53,488 bases of DNA from Tannerella sp. (GCA_031285565.1 JAITVY010000019.1:1-53488), one strand, 5' to 3'; positions 34,568 through 44,487 are shown, counted from the first letter of the stretch. Notes: generated by a model not told the origin, from the letters alone. Numbers and translations: made by a program.

Positions 34568-35824
34568 GTGAACATATTAATCAAGTCAGTCCATTGGAAG
34601 CATGGCCCGACAGATGTTTTTATTGAAGGTAATAAGATCAAACGGATTGCACCGATGATTGATCAGCGGGCTGATATTGAGCTGGATGGACGTGGAAAAG
34701 CAATCATACCCGGATTGATAAACGGTCATACACATGCGGCAATGACGCTTTTCAGGGGCTTTGGCGATGATATGCCATTGATGGCATGGCTAACAGAAAA
34801 AATCTGGCCCCATGAAGCTAAACTGACGGAAGAAGATGTCTACTGGGGGAGTAAGCTGGCATGTCTGGAAATGATAAAAAGCGGTACAACGGCTTTTTTT
34901 GATATGTATCACAAGCTGGATATGACCATTGCTGCCGTTGAAGAAATGGGATTGCGGGCTGTTCTTTCGGAAGCTTGTTTCGACCATTTTAAACCGGATC
35001 TGGCAGATAGATGTAAACAACAGATAACCCAGCGTTTCCAGTCGGTTTTATCACATGGCGAACGGATCCAGCTGGCTATCGGGCCTCATGCCATATATAC
35101 AGTATCCGGCGAATTATTACAATGGGCGCATTCATTTGCGATAGAGCATGATTTGTTGATCCATATGCATCTGGCAGAGACCAAAGATGAAGTAGAACAA
35201 TGCCGGGCTCGTTTCGGAACAACTCCGGTTCGTTATTTGCATCAACTGGGTGTTTTATCCCCGCGTTTGGTTTTGGCGCATGTTTTATATATTGATGACG
35301 AAGAGATACAAATACTGGCCGACCATGATGTAAAAGTAGTTCATAACCCGGCATCGAATATGAAACTGGCATCCGGATATCGTTTTATGTATAAGGAAAT
35401 GCATGCTGCCGGCATTACAGTGGGGTTGGGTACAGACGGATGTTCGTCATCCAATAACCTGGATATGATTGAGGCAATGAAGTTGGCTTCTTTGCTGGGT
35501 AAGGTATGGCGGGGAGATCCGGAAGCGCTTACATGCGATGAAATGCTTGATGCGGCTACGAAAGCCGGAGCTGATATCCTGCGGGTTAACTCCGGACAGA
35601 TTGCCGAAGGTTGTCTTGCCGATATGTGCCTGATTGACCTGAATATACCGGCTTTTACGCCTAACTTCCATTTTGTTTCGAACCTTGTTTTTGCGGCTAA
35701 CGGCAGTTGTGTAGATACGGTGATTTGTGATGGGGAAATTTTAATGCAGGATAAGCATGTACCGGGCGAAGAGGAGATCATGGAACAAACGGCCCGCCGG
35801 GCATATGATCTGATGAAGCGTTAG
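34568..35824 (+). CDS. Amidohydrolase, MTA/S-adenosylhomocysteine deaminase type
   Basis: Metal-dependent deaminase of 418 residues in the AtzF/TrzA/MtaD branch of amidohydrolases, likely converting S-adenosylhomocysteine, methylthioadenosine or a related adenosine to the inosine form. The HxH motif is in LINGHTHAAMT (near 57-59). Further ligands lie in LLIHMHLAETKDE, LAHVLYIDDEE and GLGTDGCSSSNNLDM. The start is GTG (34568), since no ATG precedes the conserved MNILIKSVHW segment. The 3' end overlaps the convergent antiporter gene by 47 bases. Together with the purine nucleoside phosphorylase at 39 kb it fits purine salvage, though the two are not in one operon. Confidence 0.88.
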   Translation: MNILIKSVHWKHGPTDVFIEGNKIKRIAPMIDQRADIELDGRGKAIIPGLINGHTHAAMTLFRGFGDDMPLMAWLTEKIWPHEAKLTEEDVYWGSKLACLEMIKSGTTAFFDMYHKLDMTIAAVEEMGLRAVLSEACFDHFKPDLADRCKQQITQRFQSVLSHGERIQLAIGPHAIYTVSGELLQWAHSFAIEHDLLIHMHLAETKDEVEQCRARFGTTPVRYLHQLGVLSPRLVLAHVLYIDDEEIQILADHDVKVVHNPASNMKLASGYRFMYKEMHAAGITVGLGTDGCSSSNNLDMIEAMKLASLLGKVWRGDPEALTCDEMLDAATKAGADILRVNSGQIAEGCLADMCLIDLNIPAFTPNFHFVSNLVFAANGSCVDTVICDGEILMQDKHVPGEEEIMEQTARRAYDLMKR

Positions 35825-38159
35825 ATCCTTCCGTCCCGATATTCTTATCAAAAACATTGAGTTTTTCCATTTCTCCGGCTAATAACAATACATCATTCTC
35901 CTGAAATACAAAGTCGGACGAAAAGTTAATGATAGAGTCATTGTCCCGTTCGATTCCTATTATAAGGGTTTCTGTTTTTTCGCGTATCTTTGATTCTTTG
36001 ATGGATTTACCAATCAACGGCGAATCATTTTCTATTACAAATTGCGATAAGCAAACATGATGTTGTGGCACTTCTTCGTAACTATTCGCAGCCTTCCTGT
36101 TTTCAATTGAGGCGGTTAACTTTTGAAGTTCTTCATCACATCCTGACACAACCAACTTGTCGTATGGATATATATGTTCGTTAGGATCGGGGATATTTAT
36201 TTTCCGATTACCCCGCAAAATGGAAATAACGGATACGCCTGTCCGTTGTTTGAATTGTAACTCCAGCAAGGTCTTTCCGATGATAGAAGAATTGGGAGAT
36301 ATTTCATATTCTTCGATGTGGATGTCCCTGGACTTCATATCATTTGTAACTGTTGAAGGAATGGCTGCTTTTTTATCTTCATACCTCTGTTTCCGCGTCA
36401 GGTTTTTCAGGAAATGATCTTCAATCTTCCGGGATTGTTTTTTTAATCCCTGGGATAAAATCATACTAATGGTTACAGCGAAAGCAATTAATAAAAGTAA
36501 TGTGTTTGCGGTGGAAAATAGTGGGAAAAGTACCATTGATACGAGCATAACAGCCAATGCGATCCTTAAAACAATCAGGGAAATCAGCGCTCCCCTGTTG
36601 AAATGGCTATCGTTCCACAGGTTTTTGAATTCCAGTGACCTATTTTTCTTCATAATCATAGCCCGCATGAAGGGAGCCATGGCTATGAGTGTTATTATGG
36701 CCGAGAGTACAGCGCCCCATACATCGGGAATATAGTCGGTGATTAAAGGGATGATAACCGTTTTGCATATCAGCATGATGGCAAAAGAGAGTGTAAAATA
36801 AACAGATACCTGGAATAAGATGTTTTTTAATAATTTTCTCCAGTCATTTTGTTTATTGACACTCTTGAAATCGGAAGAAGCATATCCATATATCAGTTTA
36901 TTCCATTTGGGAGGAATATGTTTTTCTATATAACCGGATACAGCCGGGGACATTTTGATAAAATAAGGGGTTGTAAAAGTGGTGATAACGGATACCGCAA
37001 CAATGATGGGATACAAAATATCACTGATAACTCCCAGACTCATACCTAATGTTGCAATGATAAAGGAGAATTCTCCTATCTGGGCAAGGCTAAACCCGGA
37101 TTGTATGGCTACTTTTAATCCTTGTCCTGCAGCGATAACACCTAACGACGCAAATACAACCCGGCCTATAAGTACAACGGCTGTCATCAGAATGACTATA
37201 CCCCCGTATTCCCATATGACCAGGGGATCGATCATCATACCTACGGACACAAAGAATACTGCCCCAAAAAAGTTCTTCAACGGTTCGATTAAATGCTCAA
37301 TGTGTTTCGATTCTATGGTTTCGGCCAGGATGGAGCCCATGATGAATGCCCCCAATGCCGCAGAAAAACCTACGGAAGAAGCAAACAATACCATTCCCAG
37401 GCACATTCCTGCCGATATGATCAATAGCATTTCATCATTCAGGTATTTATTTAGCTTTTTAAAGAGCGTAGGGATCAGGTAAATACCGACAACAAACCAT
37501 ATAAATATGAAAAATAGTAATTTGAAAATACCCATAACTAATTCGCCACCCTCGACGTGCTGGCTTACGGCAATTGTCGATAATAAAACCATCATTATAA
37601 TGGCTGCCAGGTCTTCAACAATAAGCATCCCGAAAACAATGTTGGCAAACTTCGTTTTTTGGAGCCCCATATCGCTGAATGCTTTGATAATGATCGTTGT
37701 GGAAGACATGGATAACATACCGCCTAAAAAGATACTATCCATATCACCCCATCCCAGAAGCCTGCCTAGACCGTACCCGATAACAATCATGGAACCCATA
37801 TTAATGAGGGTGGCTATAGAAGCAGTGCCTCCCACATTTAATAGCTTTTTAAAGCTGAATTCCAGCCCCAGGGCAAACAGCAGGAAAATAACACCGATCT
37901 CCGCCCATGTTGATATATTGGCCATATCAGTTACCGAAGGTAACTTTTCAAAATAATGGATAATAGGATCTCCGCGACTACCGAAGATTTCATATATAAT
38001 TTTTCCAAGTAGCTCTTCCAGGTGAGGACCGGCCATGAACCCGGCCAGAATGTATCCTAAAACAACCGGTTGTTTCAGCCATTTAAATAAAATGGTAAAA
38101 ATGCCGGCTGATATCAGTATGATAGCCAGGTCTTGAATAAAATCTGGTAAATGTCCCAT
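35778..38159 (-). CDS. Cation:proton antiporter, CPA2/KefB type, with two RCK-C domains
   Basis: Inner-membrane antiporter of 793 residues. The Na+/H+ exchanger domain (about 1-400) has the usual helices, for example GYILAGFMAGPHLEELLG and ASSVGFSAALGAFIMGSILA. A second hydrophobic stretch of about four helices lies at about 440-570. Two TrkA-C/RCK-C domains follow: SSIIGKTLLELQFKQRTGVS with PYDKLVVSG near 620-690, and PLIGKSIKESKIREKTETLI with ENDVLLLAG near 705-780. These bind small ligands that gate transport. No RCK-N nucleotide-binding domain is seen. It likely exchanges K+ or Na+ for H+. The C-terminal codons overlap the convergent deaminase gene. Confidence 0.92.
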   Translation of the reverse strand: MGHLPDFIQDLAIILISAGIFTILFKWLKQPVVLGYILAGFMAGPHLEELLGKIIYEIFGSRGDPIIHYFEKLPSVTDMANISTWAEIGVIFLLFALGLEFSFKKLLNVGGTASIATLINMGSMIVIGYGLGRLLGWGDMDSIFLGGMLSMSSTTIIIKAFSDMGLQKTKFANIVFGMLIVEDLAAIIMMVLLSTIAVSQHVEGGELVMGIFKLLFFIFIWFVVGIYLIPTLFKKLNKYLNDEMLLIISAGMCLGMVLFASSVGFSAALGAFIMGSILAETIESKHIEHLIEPLKNFFGAVFFVSVGMMIDPLVIWEYGGIVILMTAVVLIGRVVFASLGVIAAGQGLKVAIQSGFSLAQIGEFSFIIATLGMSLGVISDILYPIIVAVSVITTFTTPYFIKMSPAVSGYIEKHIPPKWNKLIYGYASSDFKSVNKQNDWRKLLKNILFQVSVYFTLSFAIMLICKTVIIPLITDYIPDVWGAVLSAIITLIAMAPFMRAMIMKKNRSLEFKNLWNDSHFNRGALISLIVLRIALAVMLVSMVLFPLFSTANTLLLLIAFAVTISMILSQGLKKQSRKIEDHFLKNLTRKQRYEDKKAAIPSTVTNDMKSRDIHIEEYEISPNSSIIGKTLLELQFKQRTGVSVISILRGNRKINIPDPNEHIYPYDKLVVSGCDEELQKLTASIENRKAANSYEEVPQHHVCLSQFVIENDSPLIGKSIKESKIREKTETLIIGIERDNDSIINFSSDFVFQENDVLLLAGEMEKLNVFDKNIGTEGSNASSDHMPGGPFVP

Positions 38160-38186
38160 GTATAAAACTACTTCTATTTTTACATT

Positions 38187-38696
38187 TTAATATTCGCTTA
38201 ACCTTTTATCCGTATAACTACTTGTAAGGATTATGTTATAACCGACGTCGCCCTGTAGTATCTCTTTTATAGATAGCCGGATATATTTATCTTCCTGTTT
38301 ATCTTTGAGTTTGAATAAATAGTTATATCTGATATTTTCATCTTTGGCCGACCGGGCAAAAGGTTTTATTTCGTCGTATAAATTCCTGAATATTCGTCTT
38401 TGGGTGCCTTCTTCTTGTGGAATAAACAGTTTGAAAATAATCCCGTTTACCATGTTATTATTATAGGAAATTGTCACTTCATCAAACCGGATCCCCAACA
38501 CCTGGAGATCCCCACCACTATAACAAACTTTATCTCTTGAATTCCCGTCGATTTTGCATTTTTTTAGATTATTTTTATTCATAATCATTTCAACTGCTTT
38601 TTGGTCCATACCTAACGATATTCCAAACAGATCTTCCGGGAAAGATGCATAAGCATAACTGCTTATAATCAAAAATAATAATACAATCTTTTTCAT
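38187..38696 (-). CDS. Secreted protein of unknown function
   Basis: A 169-residue protein with a short signal peptide (MKKIVLLFLIISSYAYA). The mature part begins SFPEDLFGISLGMDQKAVEM, a pattern seen in small periplasmic proteins with a 'G-x-x-x-G-x-s' start, followed by alternating strands. Two cysteines (CKIDGNSRDKVC) could form a disulphide. I do not recognise a family. It lies 27 bases upstream of the antiporter on the same strand, so it may share its transcript. Confidence 0.65.
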   Translation of the reverse strand: MKKIVLLFLIISSYAYASFPEDLFGISLGMDQKAVEMIMNKNNLKKCKIDGNSRDKVCYSGGDLQVLGIRFDEVTISYNNNMVNGIIFKLFIPQEEGTQRRIFRNLYDEIKPFARSAKDENIRYNYLFKLKDKQEDKYIRLSIKEILQGDVGYNIILTSSYTDKRLSEY

Positions 38697-38949
38697 GCCA
38701 CTCTAATTTTATGATATAACCTATAAACCATTTGGTTATGCCTTAGTAAAAAGACATGAGTAGAAGTAGTTTTATCATGAGACATATAACCCGTAACAGG
38801 CTGTTTCACAACTTTGCTATTATCGGCATAATGATGTAAAGATAATGATTTTAACAAATAAATCTAAAAGTATCCACAAAAAAAATCCCAACAATCTCTT
38901 ATTGCAACAATTTTCAATTGGCTATGGCCGATCTCCGATTGCCACGTAG

Positions 38950-39009
38950 CAGCGAACGCTGTTTCTCAACTCTCAATTATTGAAGACTACTTTAACTCCT
39001 GCTTGGCAT
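38950..39009 (+). repeat. Folded intergenic repeat (element E)
   Basis: CAGCG-AA-CGCTG at 38950-38961 forms a tight hairpin, followed by TCAAT-T-ATTGA. The tail GACTACTTTAACTCCTGCTT and GGCAT (38985-39009) closely matches the tail of element D (TTTAACTCCTGATTGGCAT) and that of element A (CAACTTCTGGTTGGCAT at 244-260). It lies 46 bases before the phosphorylase start. Confidence 0.5.
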
Positions 39010-39030
39010 GAAAAATTAAAAAGAATTTAT

Positions 39031-39038
39031 TAGTTTTG
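39031..39038 (+). promoter_or_regulatory. Candidate -7 element of the phosphorylase gene
   Basis: TAGTTTTG matches TAnnTTTG and lies 16 bases before the ATG. The nearest upstream TTGG (39003-39006) belongs to the conserved tail of repeat element E, about 24 bases away, slightly too far for a standard -33 element. Confidence 0.45.
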
Positions 39039-39054
39039 TGATAAAGAAATATCT

Positions 39055-39876
39055 ATGATTATGAATGCAGATTATCAGGAAGCAGCAGCATATATCGCAA
39101 AACGAATTGATTGTGAGCCTCAAACGGCTATTGTGTTAGGCAGTGGTTTAGGCGCTTTAGCTGATCAGATAGAGGATGCTACCGTAATACCTTATCATGA
39201 AATTCCTCATTTCATGAATTCTACGGCAACCGGTCATAAAGGGAATCTCATTTGCGGAAAACTGGGTGGACAAACGGTTTTAGCAATGCAGGGACGTTTT
39301 CATTATTATGAAGGATATACCATGCAACAGGTCACTTTTCCGATCCGTGTCATGGCATTATTGGGTATTAAGAACTTATTAGTTTCGAATGCCGCCGGAG
39401 GTATCAATGAGAATTTTAAGATCGGTAATCTGATGATTATCCGCGACCATATAAATATGCTTCCCAATCCGTTAATCGGACCGAATAATGAAGCATTCGG
39501 AACTCGTTTCCCGGATATGACAAGAGCTTATGACCGTGAATTTATACAAAAGATGGAAGCTATTGCAGAGAGGAATAATATCTCCGTAAAAAAAGGTGTA
39601 TATGTAGGTTTAACCGGACCGTCATATGAAACACCGGCAGAGTATGCATTTTACGGTCGGGTAGGAGGAGATGCAATCGGTATGAGTACCGTCCCGGAAG
39701 TCATTGTTGCACGCCATGCCGGTTTGCGTGTCTTTGGCATGTCTGTCATTACAAATGAAGGATATCATTTTGCTGATGATTTTGTCAATGATGGTGAAGA
39801 TGTGATCAGGGCAGCTAATCAGGCTGCAAATAAAATGAGTTTATTATTCAGGGAATTAGTGAATGAAATTTCATAA
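39055..39876 (+). CDS. Purine nucleoside phosphorylase, class I (trimeric type)
   Basis: Splits inosine or guanosine with phosphate to base plus ribose-1-phosphate. The 273 residues match the trimeric PNP family. Key motifs are LGSGLGAL (phosphate loop), [50 protein letters not shown] and [19 protein letters not shown], with VITNEG near the base-binding site. The start may be this ATG or the one two codons later (39061). The next gene begins 13 bases after the stop, so a shared transcript is possible. Confidence 0.95.
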   Translation: MIMNADYQEAAAYIAKRIDCEPQTAIVLGSGLGALADQIEDATVIPYHEIPHFMNSTATGHKGNLICGKLGGQTVLAMQGRFHYYEGYTMQQVTFPIRVMALLGIKNLLVSNAAGGINENFKIGNLMIIRDHINMLPNPLIGPNNEAFGTRFPDMTRAYDREFIQKMEAIAERNNISVKKGVYVGLTGPSYETPAEYAFYGRVGGDAIGMSTVPEVIVARHAGLRVFGMSVITNEGYHFADDFVNDGEDVIRAANQAANKMSLLFRELVNEIS

Positions 39877-39889
39877 TTGTATAAAGAAA

Positions 39890-40414
39890 ATGAAAAGAAT
39901 AGTTTTTTTATTACTTTTTTCTGTACTGGTTGTAAACAGTTATGCACAAACATCATTCGATATGAGCAAAGTAACTGTCGGTGGCGCTTTTGGGATGCAA
40001 TTCGGAAATTATACGATGATAACCATCGCACCACAAGTCGGATATAATTTTACGGATTTTCTGAATGCAGGAGTCGGGATTTCATATAGTTTTTACAAAG
40101 ATGATTATAGTTCGGGTACTGACCGAATAGTCGAAAAAAGTAATTACGCCGGTCTGAATATCTATGGACGTCTTTACGTGTTAGATTATCTCGCTATTCA
40201 GGCTCAACCTGAAATCAATTATATGACGAATAAGATTGAATACAAAAACTCGAACTTGCCGGATGTTAAAACAGAGAAAGCTGTACCCTCATTTGTGGTG
40301 GGCGCCGGCTTTCGTATGGGACCGGCTTTTGCTATGTTGAAGTATGATCTTGTGCAGGATTCTTATTCACCTTATGGAAAAAGGATTTTTTACAGTGTCG
40401 GTTTTTCATTCTGA
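39890..40414 (+). CDS. Small outer membrane beta-barrel protein
   Basis: About 174 residues from the ATG at 39890 (MKRIVFLLLFSVLVVNSYAQ), which gives a clean signal peptide. An in-frame ATG at 39863 would overlap the phosphorylase gene and is less likely. The mature part alternates as expected for an eight-stranded barrel (VTVGGAFGMQFGNYTMITIA, YNFTDFLNAGVGISYSFY) and ends with the aromatic residue of a barrel C-terminus (YSVGFSF). This is an OmpA-barrel-like or porin-family protein of unknown role. Confidence 0.8.
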   Translation: MKRIVFLLLFSVLVVNSYAQTSFDMSKVTVGGAFGMQFGNYTMITIAPQVGYNFTDFLNAGVGISYSFYKDDYSSGTDRIVEKSNYAGLNIYGRLYVLDYLAIQAQPEINYMTNKIEYKNSNLPDVKTEKAVPSFVVGAGFRMGPAFAMLKYDLVQDSYSPYGKRIFYSVGFSF

Positions 40415-40469
40415 TTTCCCATGTCTGTAATAAAATCTTCTAATCGCATGAAAAAGGTTGTTTCCCGAT

Positions 40470-42569
40470 ATGCATAACCAAACTGATATTTATAAGTTAG
40501 CTGAAGAATTCGTGTTGGAGACGGCTTGTCCCGTATTTCTGACCGGAAAGGCCGGTACGGGAAAGACGACCTTTTTAAAACAAATCCGTAAACATGCCCA
40601 TAAACAGATTGCAATTGTGGCTCCTACGGGTGTTGCAGCAATCAATGCGGGTGGTACAACTATACATTCTTTCTTTCAGTTGCCATTCACTCCTTTTGCT
40701 CCGATTCCCGAAGGACGAAAGAACTTGATTGCCAAAAGTAAAATATCATCCGTCAGACGTAAAGTATTGCAGGAACTGGAGCTTCTGATTATTGACGAAA
40801 TCAGTATGGTCCGTGCCGATTTACTGGACGCTATCGATACATTATTACGTCATTTCCGGTTTCGCCCGACTGAACCTTTTGGCGGTGTGCAATTGATATA
40901 TATCGGGGATATGTATCAACTTTCGCCGGTTGTGCCTGATGAGGAATGGCAATTACTTTCGCAGTTTTACAAAAGTCCTTATTTTTTCGATAGCCAGGTA
41001 ATACAGCAACAAACACCTGTATATATTGAATTAGACCGTATTTTCAGGCAGACCAATGAGCAATTTATTTCATTATTAAATGAAGTCCGTAACGACCGGC
41101 TGTCGAATGATAGCATTCAATTATTGAATGAAAGGTATATCCCTGACTTTCGTCCTAAAAATGAGGATGGTTATATTACCTTGACCACCCATAATGCAAA
41201 AGCAGATCGCATTAATCGTGAAGAACTAACCAAAATTAAAACCGAAACGTTTTATTTTGATGCACAGGTGCAAGGTGATTTCCCGGAGAAGAGTTATCCG
41301 AACGAACCTTCCCTTGAATTAAAGAAAGGGGCAAGGGTTATGTTTATAGCCAATGATACGGAAACACCCCGGCGTTATTATAATGGAAAAATCGGAGTGA
41401 TTGCAGATATCGACGACGACCAGATATGGGTTGACTGTGAGGATGATACTTCTATTGAAGTCAAACATGAAACATGGGAAAATGTTCGTTATGCCATCAA
41501 TAAGGAGACAAATCAGATCGAAGAGGAAAAGCTGGGTACTTATACGCAATATCCGCTTCGGCTGGCATGGGCAATTACCATTCATAAAAGCCAGGGGTTG
41601 ACTTTCGAGAAAGTGGTGATAGATGCTGCAGCCGCATTTGCTTCGGGGCAGGTGTATGTTGCATTAAGCAGATGCCGCTCATTGGAGGGTATTGTGCTTT
41701 CTTCGTTTATTAATAAACATGCGTTAACGGTAGATCAGCACATTATTCGCCATGCGCAACAGAAAAAGGCTGCCCAGGAACTGAAAGAACAAATCGGTTT
41801 TTTTAAGAATCAATATAACGAACAGATATTGCAACAGATATTCGACCTGAATAGTCTTTTAGGAGAAATTCGTATGATCCGGGAACAGACGGCGGCCGTA
41901 AAAGCTGATTTTAATGACGATACAATGCCGTTTATTCATGCTGTAGTGCAGAAGGTCAGTTCTTTAAATGATGTGGCTAATTCGTTCCGGAATCAGCTGA
42001 CTCAGTTATGTAGCTCATCCGGAGGAGATATTTTGCATTTATCGGAACGTATTAAAGCAGCTTCGGGCTATTTTACCCCTAAGCTAAAAGAAATCTTTTC
42101 CTTTCTGGAAACATCGCCGGCCATCAGTGATAGCCGGACTCATTCACGTGAATATACGGATAGTATTAAAACATTTGCTACGCATATAGCCTTTAAGAAA
42201 CATTTGATTGAAGGTATTAAAGATGACTTTTCTGTTTCGCAGTATTTTAAGGTAAAAGTGTCGTTTACTGTCCCGGTTGTTTCTGTGAATGCCTATGCAG
42301 CAGCTAAAAAAGAGATTAAGGCCGATACGGAGCATCAGGCGCTCTTCCGTCAGTTGGTAGCACTCCGGAAGGAACTTTGTGAAGAATCGCAAGCTCCGGT
42401 TTATACCGTTGCAAAAACTCAATCATTGCTTGATTTATGTCATTTTTTACCACGGACTCCTGAAGAACTGATAAAAATTAAAGGTTTCGGCAAAGTTAAA
42501 ACACAAAAATACGGCCCTCTTTTCCTGGAAATTATTCGTGATTATTGCAAGGAGAATGGGCTCCGCTAA
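40470..42569 (+). CDS. PIF1/RecD-like AAA helicase with HRDC-like C-terminus
   Basis: DNA helicase of about 699 residues from the ATG at 40470 (MHNQTDIYKLAEEF); a TTG four codons upstream is unlikely. Walker A is FLTGKAGTGKTTFL near residue 27, Walker B is LLIIDEISMV near 110, and the UvrD/RecD-type C-terminal motif is AWAITIHKSQGLTFEKVVID, followed by VYVALSRCRSLEGI. A long helical linker leads to an HRDC/HTH-like domain at the end (LLDLCHFLPRTPEELIKIKG, then FGKVKTQKYG) that would bind DNA. This fused form is common in Bacteroidetes. The likely role is in replication or repair. The stop codon is one base from the stop of the convergent DUF2207 gene. Confidence 0.9.
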   Translation: MHNQTDIYKLAEEFVLETACPVFLTGKAGTGKTTFLKQIRKHAHKQIAIVAPTGVAAINAGGTTIHSFFQLPFTPFAPIPEGRKNLIAKSKISSVRRKVLQELELLIIDEISMVRADLLDAIDTLLRHFRFRPTEPFGGVQLIYIGDMYQLSPVVPDEEWQLLSQFYKSPYFFDSQVIQQQTPVYIELDRIFRQTNEQFISLLNEVRNDRLSNDSIQLLNERYIPDFRPKNEDGYITLTTHNAKADRINREELTKIKTETFYFDAQVQGDFPEKSYPNEPSLELKKGARVMFIANDTETPRRYYNGKIGVIADIDDDQIWVDCEDDTSIEVKHETWENVRYAINKETNQIEEEKLGTYTQYPLRLAWAITIHKSQGLTFEKVVIDAAAAFASGQVYVALSRCRSLEGIVLSSFINKHALTVDQHIIRHAQQKKAAQELKEQIGFFKNQYNEQILQQIFDLNSLLGEIRMIREQTAAVKADFNDDTMPFIHAVVQKVSSLNDVANSFRNQLTQLCSSSGGDILHLSERIKAASGYFTPKLKEIFSFLETSPAISDSRTHSREYTDSIKTFATHIAFKKHLIEGIKDDFSVSQYFKVKVSFTVPVVSVNAYAAAKKEIKADTEHQALFRQLVALRKELCEESQAPVYTVAKTQSLLDLCHFLPRTPEELIKIKGFGKVKTQKYGPLFLEIIRDYCKENGLR

Positions 42570-42570
42570 C

Positions 42571-44487
42571 CTACCATCCGCGGCCGCCTCCTCCGCCACC
42601 GCCACCGCCTGAAAATCCACCGCCACTGCTTCCCGAACTCCAGCTACTCGAACCTGAACTCCCTGAACTTGTGCTGGGTGTAGGATCAACTTTCGCATGT
42701 TGTATGGAAGAATCGAACGAACGTGTAAATGTATTTGCAAAGCCGGCAGCATAGAATGCCGAAGTACCCTGATACCAATCAGGCGAATAATTTGCTTGTT
42801 TTAATAGCTGATTGAATTTTTTGCCCCAGGCATTTTCTACATCCAGGGCAATGGCATATGGCAATAATTTCTCAAATAATTCGGGCGTATGATCCGGAGG
42901 CGTCAACAGATTCAGCCGGTTTTCCTCAGCTGTTTTTAAATACATCTGAAAGCCCTTGAGGCTGGCATCGATTTTTAACCCCAGTTTAGTCGGCGCTTTT
43001 ATCAGACTGAAATAAACCGGGAATAATAATTCAACTAAGAAGATAAAGATATTATGAAAAATATCACCTTCTATCATCAGAAGAAATAGCTGTTGCAGGA
43101 ATAATCCGACAATCATAAATATAACGCCTATTATTCCTGCGGTAACCCTTTGATGCTTAATACCACCAAATATTGCCTGGACACTCAATAATGCTCCGAT
43201 AAGAAAAAAGATAAACGTAAAACACACGATAAGCATAGCATCAATGGAGGTGAAAAAGTAGAGATAAGGAATTAGAACCAAAAGCGTTAGTAAAATTCCT
43301 ATAGCAGCATACCCATAATTATGCCGATAGGTTTCTTTAGTATCATGTTCAGGAGTATAATCTGCCAGATCCCTGTCTACAGCATAAAATATGGCATGGT
43401 TTTTATTGGAAACCTCAATCGTTTGTTCTTCTCCGGGAAATAAAGTATCCAGAATGCGACTTTCCTGAGGTGTCAGGCTGCTTTCTTCTGTAGCCAGTTT
43501 TTCCAGCACATATTTATTCGAACTAAACCAATACTTTTTCGGCTCCTGTCTGATCCGGATCAATCGTTTTACTGCCATTTCAACTAATGTAACAGTGAGC
43601 ACTTTTTTATCATGTGTCTTTCTATACAAACGACGGACTGTCGGAGCATTCCATTTATTCGGCGGATCAAAGGTTGGTACAACGAGTGGCTTTTGGGGAT
43701 CTCTGCCTACTTTGCGCCAAGAAAAAATGTAATAACAACCTAACAGGAATAAGGATATGATGACATAAGCATAGTTACCGTATTGTCCCCATAGCCGTTC
43801 CCATAATGTTGGAGGGGGCGGACGTTTAATGCTGCCGGGAGAAAAGGCAATGGCAACTGTAAAGCCTTCATTCGCATTCAGCTTGTTTCTTGTCTCAAAT
43901 ATGTATTTCCCGTTTTGTTCATGAAACAGGCAATCTTCATTTGAGTCGCCGTATGCTCCTGCAAAGCATTTAGCGTCTATTAAATAAGCGCCTTCCGGAA
44001 GGGATATTGCAGCCGAAGCCTTATTAATACGGAAAGCCCATTCATTGCCTGTTACATTCCAGTAAAGCTCATCATATTGTTCAAAAAAACCGACATGACC
44101 ATATGTTTCGTACACAATGGTATATTTATAAAACCCCGGTTCGAGCAGTACTTCACTATTGCCGATAAAAATCTCTTTGTTGTCGTTAGCAATGGCTGTA
44201 TGATAGGGCTCTTCTTTACCATCGCGCAGAACCGACAATACCGTGAAATCCATTTTCTTTTTTCTGCCGTTATTATCTTTACGGTATATTGGAATACTAC
44301 GGACAATACCCCGTTTGATATCAATACCTTCCGCATAGACTGTTATGGATTCTGTAATTTCAACCCGTCCGGTTGTATCGATTACAATATCGGAATGGAA
44401 ATCCTGTATCCGTTCCGTATTTTGAGCTTTAATACCAAAGCAAATACCTTGCAAAACAAACAGACAAATGAAGACTTTTAATTTCAT
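42571..44487 (-). CDS. DUF2207 domain membrane protein with Gly-rich tail
   Basis: A 638-residue exported membrane protein. After a signal peptide (ending near GIKAQ) comes the DUF2207 beta domain (about 25-220): FHSDIVIDTTGRVEITESIT, KRGIVRSIPIYRKD, YETYGHVGFFEQYDELYWNV and NEGFTVAIAF. One membrane helix at about 238-256 follows, then a cytosolic stretch, a cluster of four helices (about 410-520) and a C-terminal segment with YAIALDVENAWGKKFN. It ends in a Ser/Gly tail closing with GGGGGGGGGRGW. The tandem neighbour has the same tail. The function of DUF2207 proteins is unknown; in Bacteroidetes they often sit beside LemA. Confidence 0.88.
   Translation of the reverse strand: MKLKVFICLFVLQGICFGIKAQNTERIQDFHSDIVIDTTGRVEITESITVYAEGIDIKRGIVRSIPIYRKDNNGRKKKMDFTVLSVLRDGKEEPYHTAIANDNKEIFIGNSEVLLEPGFYKYTIVYETYGHVGFFEQYDELYWNVTGNEWAFRINKASAAISLPEGAYLIDAKCFAGAYGDSNEDCLFHEQNGKYIFETRNKLNANEGFTVAIAFSPGSIKRPPPPTLWERLWGQYGNYAYVIISLFLLGCYYIFSWRKVGRDPQKPLVVPTFDPPNKWNAPTVRRLYRKTHDKKVLTVTLVEMAVKRLIRIRQEPKKYWFSSNKYVLEKLATEESSLTPQESRILDTLFPGEEQTIEVSNKNHAIFYAVDRDLADYTPEHDTKETYRHNYGYAAIGILLTLLVLIPYLYFFTSIDAMLIVCFTFIFFLIGALLSVQAIFGGIKHQRVTAGIIGVIFMIVGLFLQQLFLLMIEGDIFHNIFIFLVELLFPVYFSLIKAPTKLGLKIDASLKGFQMYLKTAEENRLNLLTPPDHTPELFEKLLPYAIALDVENAWGKKFNQLLKQANYSPDWYQGTSAFYAAGFANTFTRSFDSSIQHAKVDPTPSTSSGSSGSSSWSSGSSGGGFSGGGGGGGGGRGW

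Larger units (their letters stand above)
38697..39054. other. Intergenic region with repeat element E and pnp promoter
   Basis: About 360 bases between divergent genes, with no gene that I can support. An inverted repeat ATAACC/GGTTAT lies near 38717-38740, just upstream of the secreted-protein gene, and could be an operator. Further right lies the repeat element at 38950-39009, and then a -7 element before the phosphorylase gene. Confidence 0.4.

Noticed and set aside
42545..42754. Proline-rich plus-strand frame
   Set aside because: It is the complement of the Gly tail codons of the DUF2207 gene, not a separate protein.
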